A DNA stretch of 64,000 bases from Planosporangium sp963837285 (GTDB lineage Bacteria; Actinomycetota; Actinomycetes; Mycobacteriales; Micromonosporaceae). This document shows positions 1 to 7,818 of this stretch, one piece after another. The position numbers were made by a program, and so were the translations under genes. Position 1 is the stretch's first letter. The number at the start of each line of letters is the position of its first letter. Location of the stretch: assembly GCA_963837285.1 (NCBI GenBank), contig CAWIMS010000001.1:558001-622000 (forward strand), in the 5' to 3' direction. Under the pieces are notes generated by a model, which was not told the DNA's origin, searched no databases, and worked only from the letters and a program-made list of their open reading frames with translations.

Positions 1-1004
1 GGGACAGGTCGCGGACCGTGTACGCCCTCGATCCGGGCGACGGGCACCGGCGCTGGCAGCTCGACACGTACGGCAACGACCGCCTGGTGTTCTACGACTC
101 CGTCGTGGTGCTGGTCTCCGATCACGAGTACGCGGCCCGCGGGTACGACCTGTCCAGCGGCAAGGAGAAATGGAAGATCGACTATCCGAAGGCGGAGTCC
201 GCCACGGTCGTCGATGTGGCCACGAAGGCCGACCTGGACGGGCCGGGCCTACTGGACGGGCGCCCGGCCGCGCCCGACCGGGGTGACGACCACCGCCTGT
301 TGATGATCGGCGAGGACAAGACCCTTCATGTGTACAACGTCAGCACCGGCAAACAGACCGGCAAGCGCGCCGCCGTCGACCGGCCGAGGGAGCCCTATCT
401 CGCGTACACCGGCCAGTTCTTCACGGTGACCAGCGACCAGCCGTACCAGGTCGTCGCCTACGACCTGGACAAGCTCGACCAGCAGCCGCGGATCATCTAC
501 ACCGTCGGCGACAAGGACCGGGCGGTGGTCGACGGCGGTCTGAGCCCCTGCGGCGACGGCCGGGTCTGCGTGCTCGACCAGGTCAGCTACGACGACAAGA
601 CCACCCAGGTCGCCGCCATCGACATAGCCGCCGGCAAGGAACTGTGGCGGCACCCGGCGCCGGCGGCAGACACGCTGACCCCGATCGGCGATCGGATCCT
701 CGCGACCAACGTCACCGGTACTCCCGGCAGCCGCCTGTACGACCCGGATGGCCGGTCGATCCTGAAGGCCGAGGACCAGAGCGGAGCGGTCGTCCGGATC
801 AACGGCGCCAGCGCGCTCGTCTTCTCCGGGCAGCCGTCGTCGTCACTCGCCGACATGGGCCTGGTCGGGGTGGACGCGAGCGGCGGCGGGCGTACCCCAC
901 TGGGCACGTTGACCAGGTCGTACGGGAAGACATGCTCCTGGGACGAGTATGCGATGGTGTGCGCCGCCGAGAAGAGTTTCCGGGTCTGGCGGTTCGCGGA
1001 CTAG
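1..1004 (+). CDS. PQQ-type beta-propeller repeat protein, C-terminal part
   Basis: The gene is open at the left edge, so only about the last 330 residues are visible. Its frame continues through codon 3 with no start, and the GTG at 18 sits inside a propeller blade, so I do not take it as the true start. Successive blade signatures are visible: VYALDPGDG followed by W, YDLSSGKEKWKID, VYNVSTGKQTGK and IDIAAGKELWRHP. These match the PQQ-enzyme/quinoprotein-like propeller repeat. Actinomycete proteins of this type are mostly exported propellers of unknown ligand. No catalytic residues can be assigned and PQQ binding is not implied. The last 160 bases overlap an antisense reading frame that continues from a broken LysE gene, and the two genes converge. 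Confidence 0.8.
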   Translation, partial: DRSRTVYALDPGDGHRRWQLDTYGNDRLVFYDSVVVLVSDHEYAARGYDLSSGKEKWKIDYPKAESATVVDVATKADLDGPGLLDGRPAAPDRGDDHRLLMIGEDKTLHVYNVSTGKQTGKRAAVDRPREPYLAYTGQFFTVTSDQPYQVVAYDLDKLDQQPRIIYTVGDKDRAVVDGGLSPCGDGRVCVLDQVSYDDKTTQVAAIDIAAGKELWRHPAPAADTLTPIGDRILATNVTGTPGSRLYDPDGRSILKAEDQSGAVVRINGASALVFSGQPSSSLADMGLVGVDASGGGRTPLGTLTRSYGKTCSWDEYAMVCAAEKSFRVWRFAD

Positions 1005-1310
1005 ATCTACTCGCGGCTTCGGTCGATCAGGTCGGCGGCTCCGGGTGTACCAAAGTGTTTGGACACCGAGCACGACGAGCACCGCGGCGCCGACGGCGCG
1101 CAAGATCGTATATGCCAGCGCGCTGGCCGCGACCAGGGCCGCGACGCCCAACCCGGACAGCACCGCCCAGGCGAAGATGCCCACTTCCATGCCGCCCAGC
1201 ACGCCGATCACCCGGCGGCGGTTGCCGCTCACGGTTTCCCGGATGAGCAACGCGGTCGCCGGGCCGGGCAGCATCGCCAGGACGAACGCGGAGATCACGA
1301 AGGCCGCCAT
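843..1310 (-). pseudogene. LysE/RhtB-family amino-acid exporter, 3'-truncated
   Basis: Roughly the first 95 residues are a recognisable LysE-family N-terminus: a first membrane helix with the conserved P-G-P (AMLPGPATALL), then two further hydrophobic segments ending in VLVVLGVQTLWYTR. LysE proteins run to about 200-210 residues with six helices. Here the hydrophobic sequence stops near 1035 and the frame continues as low-complexity Arg/Pro-rich sequence antisense to the propeller gene, so the second half of the exporter is missing. I see no continuation in the other two minus-strand frames. The start codon lies inside a perfect inverted repeat (1302-1334). This is probably a non-functional remnant left by a deletion that joined it to the propeller gene. 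Confidence 0.7.
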
Positions 1311-1334
1311 GGTGGGCAGTCCACCATGGCGGCC
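1302..1334. terminator. Perfect 14-bp inverted repeat between msiK-like gene and lysE remnant
   Basis: GGCCGCCATGGTGG (1302-1315), a 5-nt loop, then its exact complement (1321-1334). It lies 22 bases beyond the stop of the upstream ABC ATPase gene on the minus strand, where a factor-independent terminator is expected, but no T-run follows. One arm contains the ATG of the lysE remnant, so it could also mask that start in mRNA. Confidence 0.5.
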
Positions 1335-1355
1335 TCCGGGATGTCGTGCGATTTC

Positions 1356-2444
<1,089 letters not shown>

Positions 2445-2498
2445 GACGAGGTACTCCCTTTCACCGGCAGGAACGTGCCGGACGATCCGAGTAAAAGG

Positions 2499-2518
2499 AC
2501 TGGCAGACGCCTGCCAGT
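2499..2518. promoter_or_regulatory. Inverted repeat upstream of msiK-like gene
   Basis: ACTGGCAG, 4-nt spacer ACGC, CTGCCAGT: a perfect 8-bp palindrome in the 145-base gap between the DUF742 gene and the msiK-like gene on the same strand. It may be an operator for a sugar-responsive repressor or a terminator for the DUF742 gene. There is no T-run, so I favour an operator. Confidence 0.4.
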
Positions 2519-2589
2519 TCAGGCCAACCTAGCCGGTACTCCACGATCTAGCTAGGACGGCGGCTGTTTTGTCGGTTTGATCCGGCTAT

Positions 2590-2979
2590 CTAGAGTGACC
2601 GGAGCCGGTCCATCACCGCGTGCAGCACGCCCTCGTCGCGCTGGTCGTCCTCCACCGGCTCCTGCACCGCGACCAGGCCCTGCCGGCGCAGGTCACCGAG
2701 CAGGACCCGGACCACCCCGAGCGGAAGATCGACATGCGCGGCGACCTCGGCCACCGACAGCGGCCGGTGTACCAGCGCCAGGATCGCGCGCTGCTCGGGC
2801 TGGAGGTGGCTCGGCCAGCCCTCGTCGAGGCTGGCCTGGACGAACGCGACCATGTCGAAGTCCCGGTCGTCCGAGCCGGCGCGGCCCTGGGTCAGCGTGT
2901 ACGGGCGCACCACCGGACCCGCCTCGGCGTCCACCCAGATCGGGCCGATCGGTCGTCGGCGCAGCGGCGGCGGGTTCAC
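2590..2979 (-). CDS. DUF742 conservon protein
   Basis: A 129-residue protein of the DUF742 family, the CvnC-type component of actinomycete conservons. The N-terminus has the typical proline/arginine lead and VVRPYTLTQGR motif. The C-terminal half carries the family's winged-helix-like segment (LSVAEVAAHVDLPLGVVRVLLGDL, residues about 83-106). It overlaps the kinase stop by four bases (ATGA), so it is translationally coupled. The usual neighbours, a roadblock/LC7 protein between the two and a small Ras-like GTPase after, are absent. The next gene downstream is the msiK-like ATPase after 145 bases. Confidence 0.85.
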   Translation of the reverse strand: MNPPPLRRRPIGPIWVDAEAGPVVRPYTLTQGRAGSDDRDFDMVAFVQASLDEGWPSHLQPEQRAILALVHRPLSVAEVAAHVDLPLGVVRVLLGDLRRQGLVAVQEPVEDDQRDEGVLHAVMDRLRSL

Positions 2980-5186
2980 GGGCCGGGTACTCCGCTGTCG
3001 CGCAGCTGGGGCGCCAGGCTCGCCTGCCGGACGCGTTTGGGGAGTGTCGTCGTCTTCGTTTCCGCCTGGCTTGGGGCGCTGGTCCTGGTCTCTGCCGCGC
3101 TGCTCCTGGTGGCGGCGGCGCCCGCGATGGCGGCCGCGAGGCCGGGCTGGACCATGGTCGGAGCGTCCCAGTTCGGCGGCCCGTCCGGGCCGATGACCAC
3201 CAGTTCGGCCGGGATCAGGACCACGGCGGTAACCCCGCCGTACGGCGACGCGCGCAGGCGGACCCGGACGCCGTGCCGCGCCGCGAGCTGCGCGACCATG
3301 AACAGGCCCAGTTGGGTACCGGCATTCACCTCGAAATCGGGTGTGCCGGCCAACTTCCGGTTGGCTTCGGCGAGCGCCTCGGCGGTCATGCCGCTGCCCC
3401 GGTCCTCGATCTCGATGGCGAACCCGTTCGGCACGAGCTCGCCGGAGACCTGGACCCGGGCGGTCGGCGCGAAGGTCGTACCGTTCTCGATCAGCTCGGC
3501 GAGCAGGTGGATGGCGTCACCCACGGCCCGACCGACCAGCGCCACCTCCGGTACCGGAAGGGTGGTGACCCGGGCGTAGTCCTCGACCTCGGAGACCGCG
3601 CCCCGGATCACGTCGGTCATCGGCACCGGCTTGTGCCAGCCCCGCCCGGGCACCGCGCCGACGAGGGCGGCCAGCTCCTCGGCATGCCGGCGGGTACGGG
3701 TGGCCAGATGATCGACCCGGAACAGGTCCTCCAGGTCCGCCGGCTCGGTGACCCGCCGTTCCATGCCGTCGAGCAGGGTGAGCTGCCGGTGCATGAGATC
3801 CTGGCTGCGCTGCGCGATGGTACTGAAGACGTCGCCCAGCCCCTGACGGTGGCGGGCGTCGGCGACGGCTGACCGGATGATCGTCCGCTGCACCTCGTCG
3901 AACGCCGTGCTGATCTGGCCGATCTCGTCCCGACCGCGCTGCGCCGCCGTTGCCCCGGCTGTCGCCTTCGCCGTCTCCGCCGCGACGTCGACGTCCTCGC
4001 CCCGTTGCAGGCGGGCCAGCAGCCCGGGCAGCCGATCGTGCGCGAGATCGGCCGCCGAATCGCGGATCTCGTGCAGCCGGCCGGTCAGCGCGCGGGACAG
4101 CCACAGGGCGAGCAGTACCGACCCGACGATGGCGCCCAACCCGAGTAGCGTCGCCATCCACAGCCGGCTGAAGATCCCGTCGCGCACGGGTCCGGCGGCC
4201 GCGGACACCGTCTTGTCCGCGCCGCGCTCGACGTCGCGAAGCTGCTTGACCGTGGCGTCGTACGCGACCCGCCACGCCGCCATGTCGACCGTCACCGCCG
4301 GACCTGCCACGATCCTGTCCTCGAGCTCCCGCAGTCGCACGCTGGCGTCGCTCTTCGTCACCCGCTGGCACGCCGCCTGATCGGCGTCGGACAGCTCGCC
4401 GGCGGCGTCCGCGTACAGCGCCCGCTGGACACCAATGGCCTGGACGAGCTGGATCAGGTCGGCGCCGGTCAGCGTGCTGGTTGGTGGGGTGCCTTTTGGC
4501 GGGGTGCCGTTTGGTGGCGTGCCGTTTGGTGGCGTGCCGGTTTGTGGTGCGCCGGTTTGTGGCGCGCCGGTTTGTGGCGCGCCGGCGGCTGCCACCCCGG
4601 CGAGCAGCGCGTCCTCGCGGGCCAGCGCGTCTCGCGCCGCACCGAGTGCGACCACCGCGCGGCCCAGGCGGGCCACCTGCCAATCCCCGACCTCGGCCAG
4701 CGGGGCGAGCATGCGGTAGGCCGCGTCGACCATCCCGGTGTACAGCCGCATCGTGCCGGCCCGGTCCAGCTCACCGTTGTCGATGGTCTCCCGGGCGGCG
4801 GGCAGTGTCTCCAGCGCCGCCGACAGGTCCCGTAGCCGCTGCCTCGCCAGGTCGTTGGCCGCGCTCATCAGCTCGCCGCTCGCTGCCTTCCTGCGGTACG
4901 CGGCGAGCGCCGCGTCGGTGCGACTGCGCTGGTCTTTGAGCGGTTCCGGATCGGCGCGCTTGTCACCGAGGTACACGACGGAGAGCTTGCGCTCCTGTTG
5001 CAGCTGGTCGATCAGGCGCTCGGCCGGGGTTCTCGCATAGTCGCGGTACGTCTGCGCGGCCGTCAGGCTCCGCGCCGCGTCAAGAGTCGCAGCGGTCGCG
5101 ACGATCCACAGCGCGACGAGCGCCAGGATAGGGGCGAGCAGCAGTGCGAGGATCTTGGTCCGGACCGACAAGTCGCGAGTACGCAT
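2976..5186 (-). CDS. NIT-domain sensor histidine kinase-like protein (conservon CvnA type)
   Basis: 736 residues. An N-terminal membrane helix (about 12-33) is followed by a nitrate/nitrite-sensing (NIT) type extracytoplasmic region, a second helix (about 345-365), a HAMP-like linker, and an HATPase_c domain with N-box HLLAELIENGTTFAP and G-box IEIEDRGSGMT. A disordered Pro/Ala/Thr-rich tail follows. Conservon CvnA proteins have this architecture and act with DUF742, roadblock and GTPase partners in membrane signalling. Here only DUF742 follows, with a four-base overlap. The NIT region is interrupted by a run of five-residue repeats (GAPQT/GTPPN types) encoded by seven 15-bp units at 4481-4585. 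A phosphoacceptor histidine is not obvious, as is common for this family. Confidence 0.85.
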   Translation of the reverse strand: MRTRDLSVRTKILALLLAPILALVALWIVATAATLDAARSLTAAQTYRDYARTPAERLIDQLQQERKLSVVYLGDKRADPEPLKDQRSRTDAALAAYRRKAASGELMSAANDLARQRLRDLSAALETLPAARETIDNGELDRAGTMRLYTGMVDAAYRMLAPLAEVGDWQVARLGRAVVALGAARDALAREDALLAGVAAAGAPQTGAPQTGAPQTGTPPNGTPPNGTPPKGTPPTSTLTGADLIQLVQAIGVQRALYADAAGELSDADQAACQRVTKSDASVRLRELEDRIVAGPAVTVDMAAWRVAYDATVKQLRDVERGADKTVSAAAGPVRDGIFSRLWMATLLGLGAIVGSVLLALWLSRALTGRLHEIRDSAADLAHDRLPGLLARLQRGEDVDVAAETAKATAGATAAQRGRDEIGQISTAFDEVQRTIIRSAVADARHRQGLGDVFSTIAQRSQDLMHRQLTLLDGMERRVTEPADLEDLFRVDHLATRTRRHAEELAALVGAVPGRGWHKPVPMTDVIRGAVSEVEDYARVTTLPVPEVALVGRAVGDAIHLLAELIENGTTFAPTARVQVSGELVPNGFAIEIEDRGSGMTAEALAEANRKLAGTPDFEVNAGTQLGLFMVAQLAARHGVRVRLRASPYGGVTAVVLIPAELVVIGPDGPPNWDAPTMVQPGLAAAIAGAAATRSSAAETRTSAPSQAETKTTTLPKRVRQASLAPQLRDSGVPGP
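4481..4585. repeat. Seven tandem 15-bp units inside the sensor kinase gene
   Basis: Units such as TTGGTGGCGTGCCGT and TTTGTGGCGCGCCGG repeat seven times with gradual drift from one type to the other. In the kinase frame they encode pentapeptides of the G-[AT]-P-[QP]-[TNK] kind. The length is a multiple of three, so copy-number change would lengthen or shorten the sensor domain without breaking the gene. Confidence 0.9.
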
Positions 5187-5383
5187 CTAACCTCGTCCAG
5201 GTGGGGGGAAGTCTCCTACCGCAAGGTGCGCAACGGCATGATACGGACGGCCGGTCCAGTATGGATAGACCTCGTGTCGCAAGATCGTAACGTCTCGTGA
5301 TCATGGTGGGGCTGGTCGGGGTCGGACCGGTTTGCCGGATGAGCCGCGTACCATCTCAGGGGTACCTTCGCGGGTACCGCTCC

Positions 5384-5456
5384 GCCGACGTGGCGCAATT
5401 GGCAGCGCACCCGACTTGTAATCGGAAGGTTGGGGGTTCGAGTCCCCCCGTCGGCT
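5384..5456 (+). tRNA. tRNA-Thr (anticodon TGT)
   Basis: 73 bases. The acceptor stem GCCGACG pairs exactly with CGTCGGC, followed by discriminator T and no encoded CCA. The anticodon loop is CTTGTAA, placing TGT at positions 34-36. The T-arm GGGGG-TTCGAGT-CCCCC is intact. It stands alone and is followed by a strong hairpin at 5479-5506. Confidence 0.95.
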
Positions 5457-5478
5457 CCGCCGTTTCACCAGGGCGAAC

Positions 5479-5506
5479 CCGGCCCGCAAGATCAGTCGCG
5501 GGCCGG
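5479..5506. terminator. Hairpin 22 bases after tRNA-Thr
   Basis: CCGGCCCGC, 10-nt loop, GCGGGCCGG: a perfect 9-bp stem. It is placed to end transcription of tRNA-Thr on the plus strand and, from the other side, the minus-strand micro-protein operon whose last gene ends at 5612. Confidence 0.6.
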
Positions 5507-5611
5507 CTTCGTTGCAGCGGATCGTTGCAGCAGCGCCGCCAGGTCCCCATCGAGCAACGCGCTGGCGATGCGGGTCACCTCCGGGCGCGCGCCCGTTGCG
5601 AGCGGGGAAGC

Positions 5612-5920
5612 TCAGCGGGCGTCGCGCTTGTGGCCGGACACCGCGTCGTTGATCGCGCTGGACGAACAGCCCAGCGCGGCCGCGGCGTCGGCGTAGGTCA
5701 TCGAGCGAGTGAGCTGAAAAACCGCTTTCCGTCGGACCCGGCCCACGACCCTGATGGTCTCCGTGTCCACGAGCAGCGCAGCAACCCGGGCTCGATCCAG
5801 TGGTGGCATGGCGTGCAGCCACGCGACGAGCTGGTCGACGTCGGTGAAGGGCGGCCGCTCACGGTGGCCACCCTCCCCGGCCGCGCCCACCGGGTCCTGC
5901 GGGTGGGCGGCGCGGGTCAT
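5612..5920 (-). CDS. Small helix-turn-helix protein
   Basis: 102 residues, last gene of the minus-strand operon that begins at 7587. The C-terminal third contains a plausible HTH: SMTYADAAAALGCSSSAIND, resembling sigma-70 region 4 or Trp-repressor-like helices. The middle (VDQLVAWLHAMPPLDRARVAALLVDTE) is helical. It may regulate the operon or an associated element. I do not recognise a named family. The HTH segment itself is clear. Confidence 0.65.
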   Translation of the reverse strand: MTRAAHPQDPVGAAGEGGHRERPPFTDVDQLVAWLHAMPPLDRARVAALLVDTETIRVVGRVRRKAVFQLTRSMTYADAAAALGCSSSAINDAVSGHKRDAR

Positions 5921-6254
5921 GGCCAGGGACCGTACCCGCGCCGCCCACTGTGGTCAACGGGCTAGGGGGATGGCGTGTCGGGGAGGACGCGCGGCTTGGG
6001 CCGCTTCCGGGCCGGTGTATCCGGTGCGGGGATGGGGATACTCGCCGCGGACGGCGAGTAGCGCGCCGGCTGGATCCGCGCCCGGACGCGTTGGTGACAG
6101 ACCCCAACACGCCGGCGAGCGCTATCTGTTCCCAGCCCATGATGTTGGCCCACCACAGCACCACGCTCAGCCGGGCCGGCCGGGCCCGAAGCTCGCGCAG
6201 CGCAGCCGCGAACTCCGCCGGAACGACCTGTCCACCCAATCCTTCACGCCGCAC
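5859..6254 (-). CDS. Hypothetical small protein, frame uncertain
   Basis: A GTG codon three bases after the stop of the preceding zinc-ribbon gene opens a frame whose first 65 residues look coding (AALRELRARPARLSVVLWWANIMGWEQIALAGVL, helical with Trp pairs). After about 6085 this frame turns Arg/Pro/Ser-rich and would overlap the next gene by 62 bases. The neighbouring frame from there ends cleanly at 5962 and has better codon use (PARYSPSAASIPIPAPDTPA). A single-base shift near 6080-6100 would join the two parts into one gene of about 97 residues ending at 5962. No family is recognised. Confidence 0.35.
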   Translation of the reverse strand: MRREGLGGQVVPAEFAAALRELRARPARLSVVLWWANIMGWEQIALAGVLGSVTNASGRGSSRRATRRPRRVSPSPHRIHRPGSGPSRASSPTRHPPSPLTTVGGAGTVPGHDPRRPPAGPGGRGRGGWPP

Positions 6255-6256
6255 GG

Positions 6257-6433
6257 TTAGGCGGTGTCCAGGTAGGCGCCGCATACGCTGCACTTGTACG
6301 TCATCAATGTGAGCTTCCCGATCGTGACGTGCTCGCCGGTGGCGGCACGGGTGTGCTTTCCGTCGTTCGTGCTCTGGGGACAGCCGCAGTGACCGCAGTC
6401 GATTTCTGCCCGGTCTTCTTGTCGACCCGGCAT
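6257..6433 (-). CDS. 58-residue zinc-ribbon protein
   Basis: The ATG follows AAGAGGAG with a nine-base gap. The protein has two cysteine knuckles, CGHCGC near residue 13 and CSVCG near 48, separated by about 30 residues. This C-x2-C...C-x2-C spacing is that of a zinc ribbon. A KHTRAATGEHVTIGKLTLMTYKC core of short strands joins the knuckles. It is the sixth gene in a run of tightly packed small genes between 7587 and 5612. Zinc ribbons this small often bind nucleic acid or another protein. No family name can be given. Confidence 0.7.
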   Translation of the reverse strand: MPGRQEDRAEIDCGHCGCPQSTNDGKHTRAATGEHVTIGKLTLMTYKCSVCGAYLDTA

Positions 6434-6448
6434 ACAGTCGTTCTCCTC

Positions 6449-6601
6449 TTAGCGTCGTCGCCACCCTTCCCAGTTCCGCTGTTCGCGCGCTGCCGCCGCC
6501 GGCAGGCCGATGTGGCAGGTGTGCCGCAGCCAGTTGTTGTACGGGGCGCCGCACCGGCCACAGGTGAACAGGGAGACGGCGATCCGCGGACGCCACGCCA
6601 C
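6449..6601 (-). CDS. 50-residue cysteine-knuckle protein
   Basis: A GTG start at 6601, seven bases after the preceding stop, opens a 50-codon gene. The product has CGRCG at 14-18, then HTCH at 27-30, together a C-x2-C...C-x-H arrangement suited to one zinc ion, and a basic Trp-rich tail (EQRNWEGWRRR). Its ribosome site is weak, so translation probably depends on coupling to the gene before it. Its place in the operon and Cys pattern support it as real. Confidence 0.55.
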   Translation of the reverse strand: MAWRPRIAVSLFTCGRCGAPYNNWLRHTCHIGLPAAAAREQRNWEGWRRR

Positions 6602-6608
6602 CCCGCTG

Positions 6609-6773
6609 CTACTCGTCTTCCTGGCCGGTCAGCAGCTTGTTGGCCAGCGACGCCTTCTCGGACAGTTCCCGGGCCCGGTCGGTGTCACCCGCCTTCGCCG
6701 CCCTGACCGCCTTCGCAGTTAGGTCGGCGGCCGCGCTCTCCGCGTCCCTGCGGGTCGGCTTGTCCTTGCCCAC
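6609..6773 (-). CDS. 54-residue charged helical protein
   Basis: A GTG start at 6773 follows AAGGAG by seven bases. The sequence is highly charged and alanine-rich (KAVRAAKAGDTDRARELSEK), predicted to be almost wholly helical, possibly a short coiled coil. The start lies three bases after the stop of the upstream gene, and the stop lies seven bases before the next start. No family is recognised. Confidence 0.65.
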   Translation of the reverse strand: MGKDKPTRRDAESAAADLTAKAVRAAKAGDTDRARELSEKASLANKLLTGQEDE

Positions 6774-6776
6774 GGT

Positions 6777-7058
6777 TCACTCCTTCGGGGTGTCGGTTTG
6801 GTCGCCGGGCGGCTGATCCGCCCGGCGTGGCGCTTGCCCGTGGTCGAGGCGGGCCAGGATCACGTCGGTGCCAGCCCGGACGGCCTTCGCGAGCCGGTAC
6901 AGCTCGCCGCGGACCGCTGGTGCCGCCGCCGGGTCCTGGTCGAGCTGCCGGTACAGGCTGCGGGCCCGGGCCTCGACGTCACGCAGCACCGAGCGGCACC
7001 CGGCGAACGCCGAGCCCAGATCGGACAGCAGCCCGCCCGGGCTGACCGGATCGGTCAC
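6777..7058 (-). CDS. 93-residue helical hypothetical protein
   Basis: GTG at 7058 overlaps the upstream stop as GTGA. Reading begins VTDPVSPGG, then a long helical stretch (VLRDVEARARSLYRQLDQDPAAAPAVRG). The open frame extends further upstream, but that part is an Arg/Gly-rich shadow of the gene before, so the overlapping GTG is chosen. It is the third gene of the operon. No family is recognised. Confidence 0.6.
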   Translation of the reverse strand: MTDPVSPGGLLSDLGSAFAGCRSVLRDVEARARSLYRQLDQDPAAAPAVRGELYRLAKAVRAGTDVILARLDHGQAPRRADQPPGDQTDTPKE

Positions 7059-7396
7059 CGGTCGTCCTCGCCGTCGACGCCCGGGCACCCGGGTCCGCCA
7101 GGGTTGGAGTTGCCCATGTCTGCCTGCCCGCCCGGACGGCGCCGCCGGCGCGGGACCGGCCCGCTCGGCTTCACCGGCCCAACCGCGCGGACGGCCATCA
7201 TGTACTCCCACATGGCGGCGCCGATCCGGTCGACGGCCGTGGCCGCCATCATCGGATCCCGCCCGGCGGGCAACTCCACCCGCGAGGAGCCGTCGTAGAT
7301 GGCCAGCACCGGCAGCCCGTCGTCGTCCTGGATGACTTCCGCCGCGACGGTGTGCGGATCGAACACCCACACCTGGTCGTCCTCGCCGGCGCTCAC
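7055..7396 (-). CDS. 113-residue hypothetical protein
   Basis: GTG at 7396 overlaps the preceding stop (GTGA), and its own stop overlaps the next start the same way. The N-terminal part looks like a small beta-rich domain (QVWVFDPHTVAAEVI, LPVLAIYDGSSRVELP), then a helix (MMAATAVDRIGAAMWEYMMA), then a basic disordered tail with PRRRRRPGG. It is the second gene of the operon and part of a translationally coupled chain. No family is recognised. Confidence 0.6.
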   Translation of the reverse strand: MSAGEDDQVWVFDPHTVAAEVIQDDDGLPVLAIYDGSSRVELPAGRDPMMAATAVDRIGAAMWEYMMAVRAVGPVKPSGPVPRRRRRPGGQADMGNSNPGGPGCPGVDGEDDR

Positions 7397-7587
7397 CGCG
7401 CGCCGCCGGTCAGCTCGTCGAGCGCGGTCTCGCGTACCGCGCACGGCCAGGGCGCGCCGCAACCCTCGCAGGTGTTGCCCCGCCAGGTGGTCACGGGCTG
7501 GTGGTCGATGAGCGCCTGGTGCGCGTCGGCCCAACTGGTCATGCCCTGCCGCGCCTGGGCGCGGGCCTCGATCGGGCGCAGGTCCAC
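7393..7587 (-). CDS. 64-residue CxxCGxPxPC protein
   Basis: First gene of the micro-protein operon. GTG at 7587 follows GGGAGG by seven bases. The helical N-terminus (WADAHQALIDHQPV) leads to CEGCGAPWPCAVRE, a C-x2-C-G-x-P-x-P-C knuckle shared with two other small proteins in this window, at 23216 and 23588. The three cysteines suggest a single metal site completed by a histidine or by a partner. The gene starts about 210 bases from the palindrome at 7796, close to the end of the XRE/TPR regulator gene on the same strand. Confidence 0.65.
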   Translation of the reverse strand: MDLRPIEARAQARQGMTSWADAHQALIDHQPVTTWRGNTCEGCGAPWPCAVRETALDELTGGAR

Positions 7588-7795
7588 AGCCGCCTCCCGG
7601 GGTCGGGTGCTGGGAGCCTGCCCGGGGCGGCACCCGCCCTTGTGAGGCACGCAGCCGGTACCCCCCCGGCGGCGGCAGCGCACCCCCACAGCGTGCGCGC
7701 CACCCCGGGCAGATTCGGGGAGCGCGACGGGTCAAAGGGGCAACCTCAACCGCCGCACTCGCGATCGACCGTAGGGGCGGCGCCGGAAAGCGATA

Positions 7796-7810
7796 GGTAC
7801 GGTTTGTACC
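7796..7810. promoter_or_regulatory. GGTAC-N5-GTACC palindrome
   Basis: A perfect 5+5 inverted repeat eight bases beyond the stop of the XRE/TPR gene and about 210 bases upstream of the micro-protein operon. The 231-base gap (7588-7818) is otherwise gene-free and should hold the operon promoter, so this is a natural operator candidate for the XRE regulator. Confidence 0.45.
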
Positions 7811-7818
7811 CCCGGGAT

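Noticed and set aside
249..1246. Long antisense and shifted frames over the propeller gene
   Set aside because: They are GC-rich shadows with Arg/Pro/Gly-rich translations and no family motifs.
5356..5822. Small frames over and beside tRNA-Thr
   Set aside because: They contain the tRNA sequence in translation and are not conserved protein.
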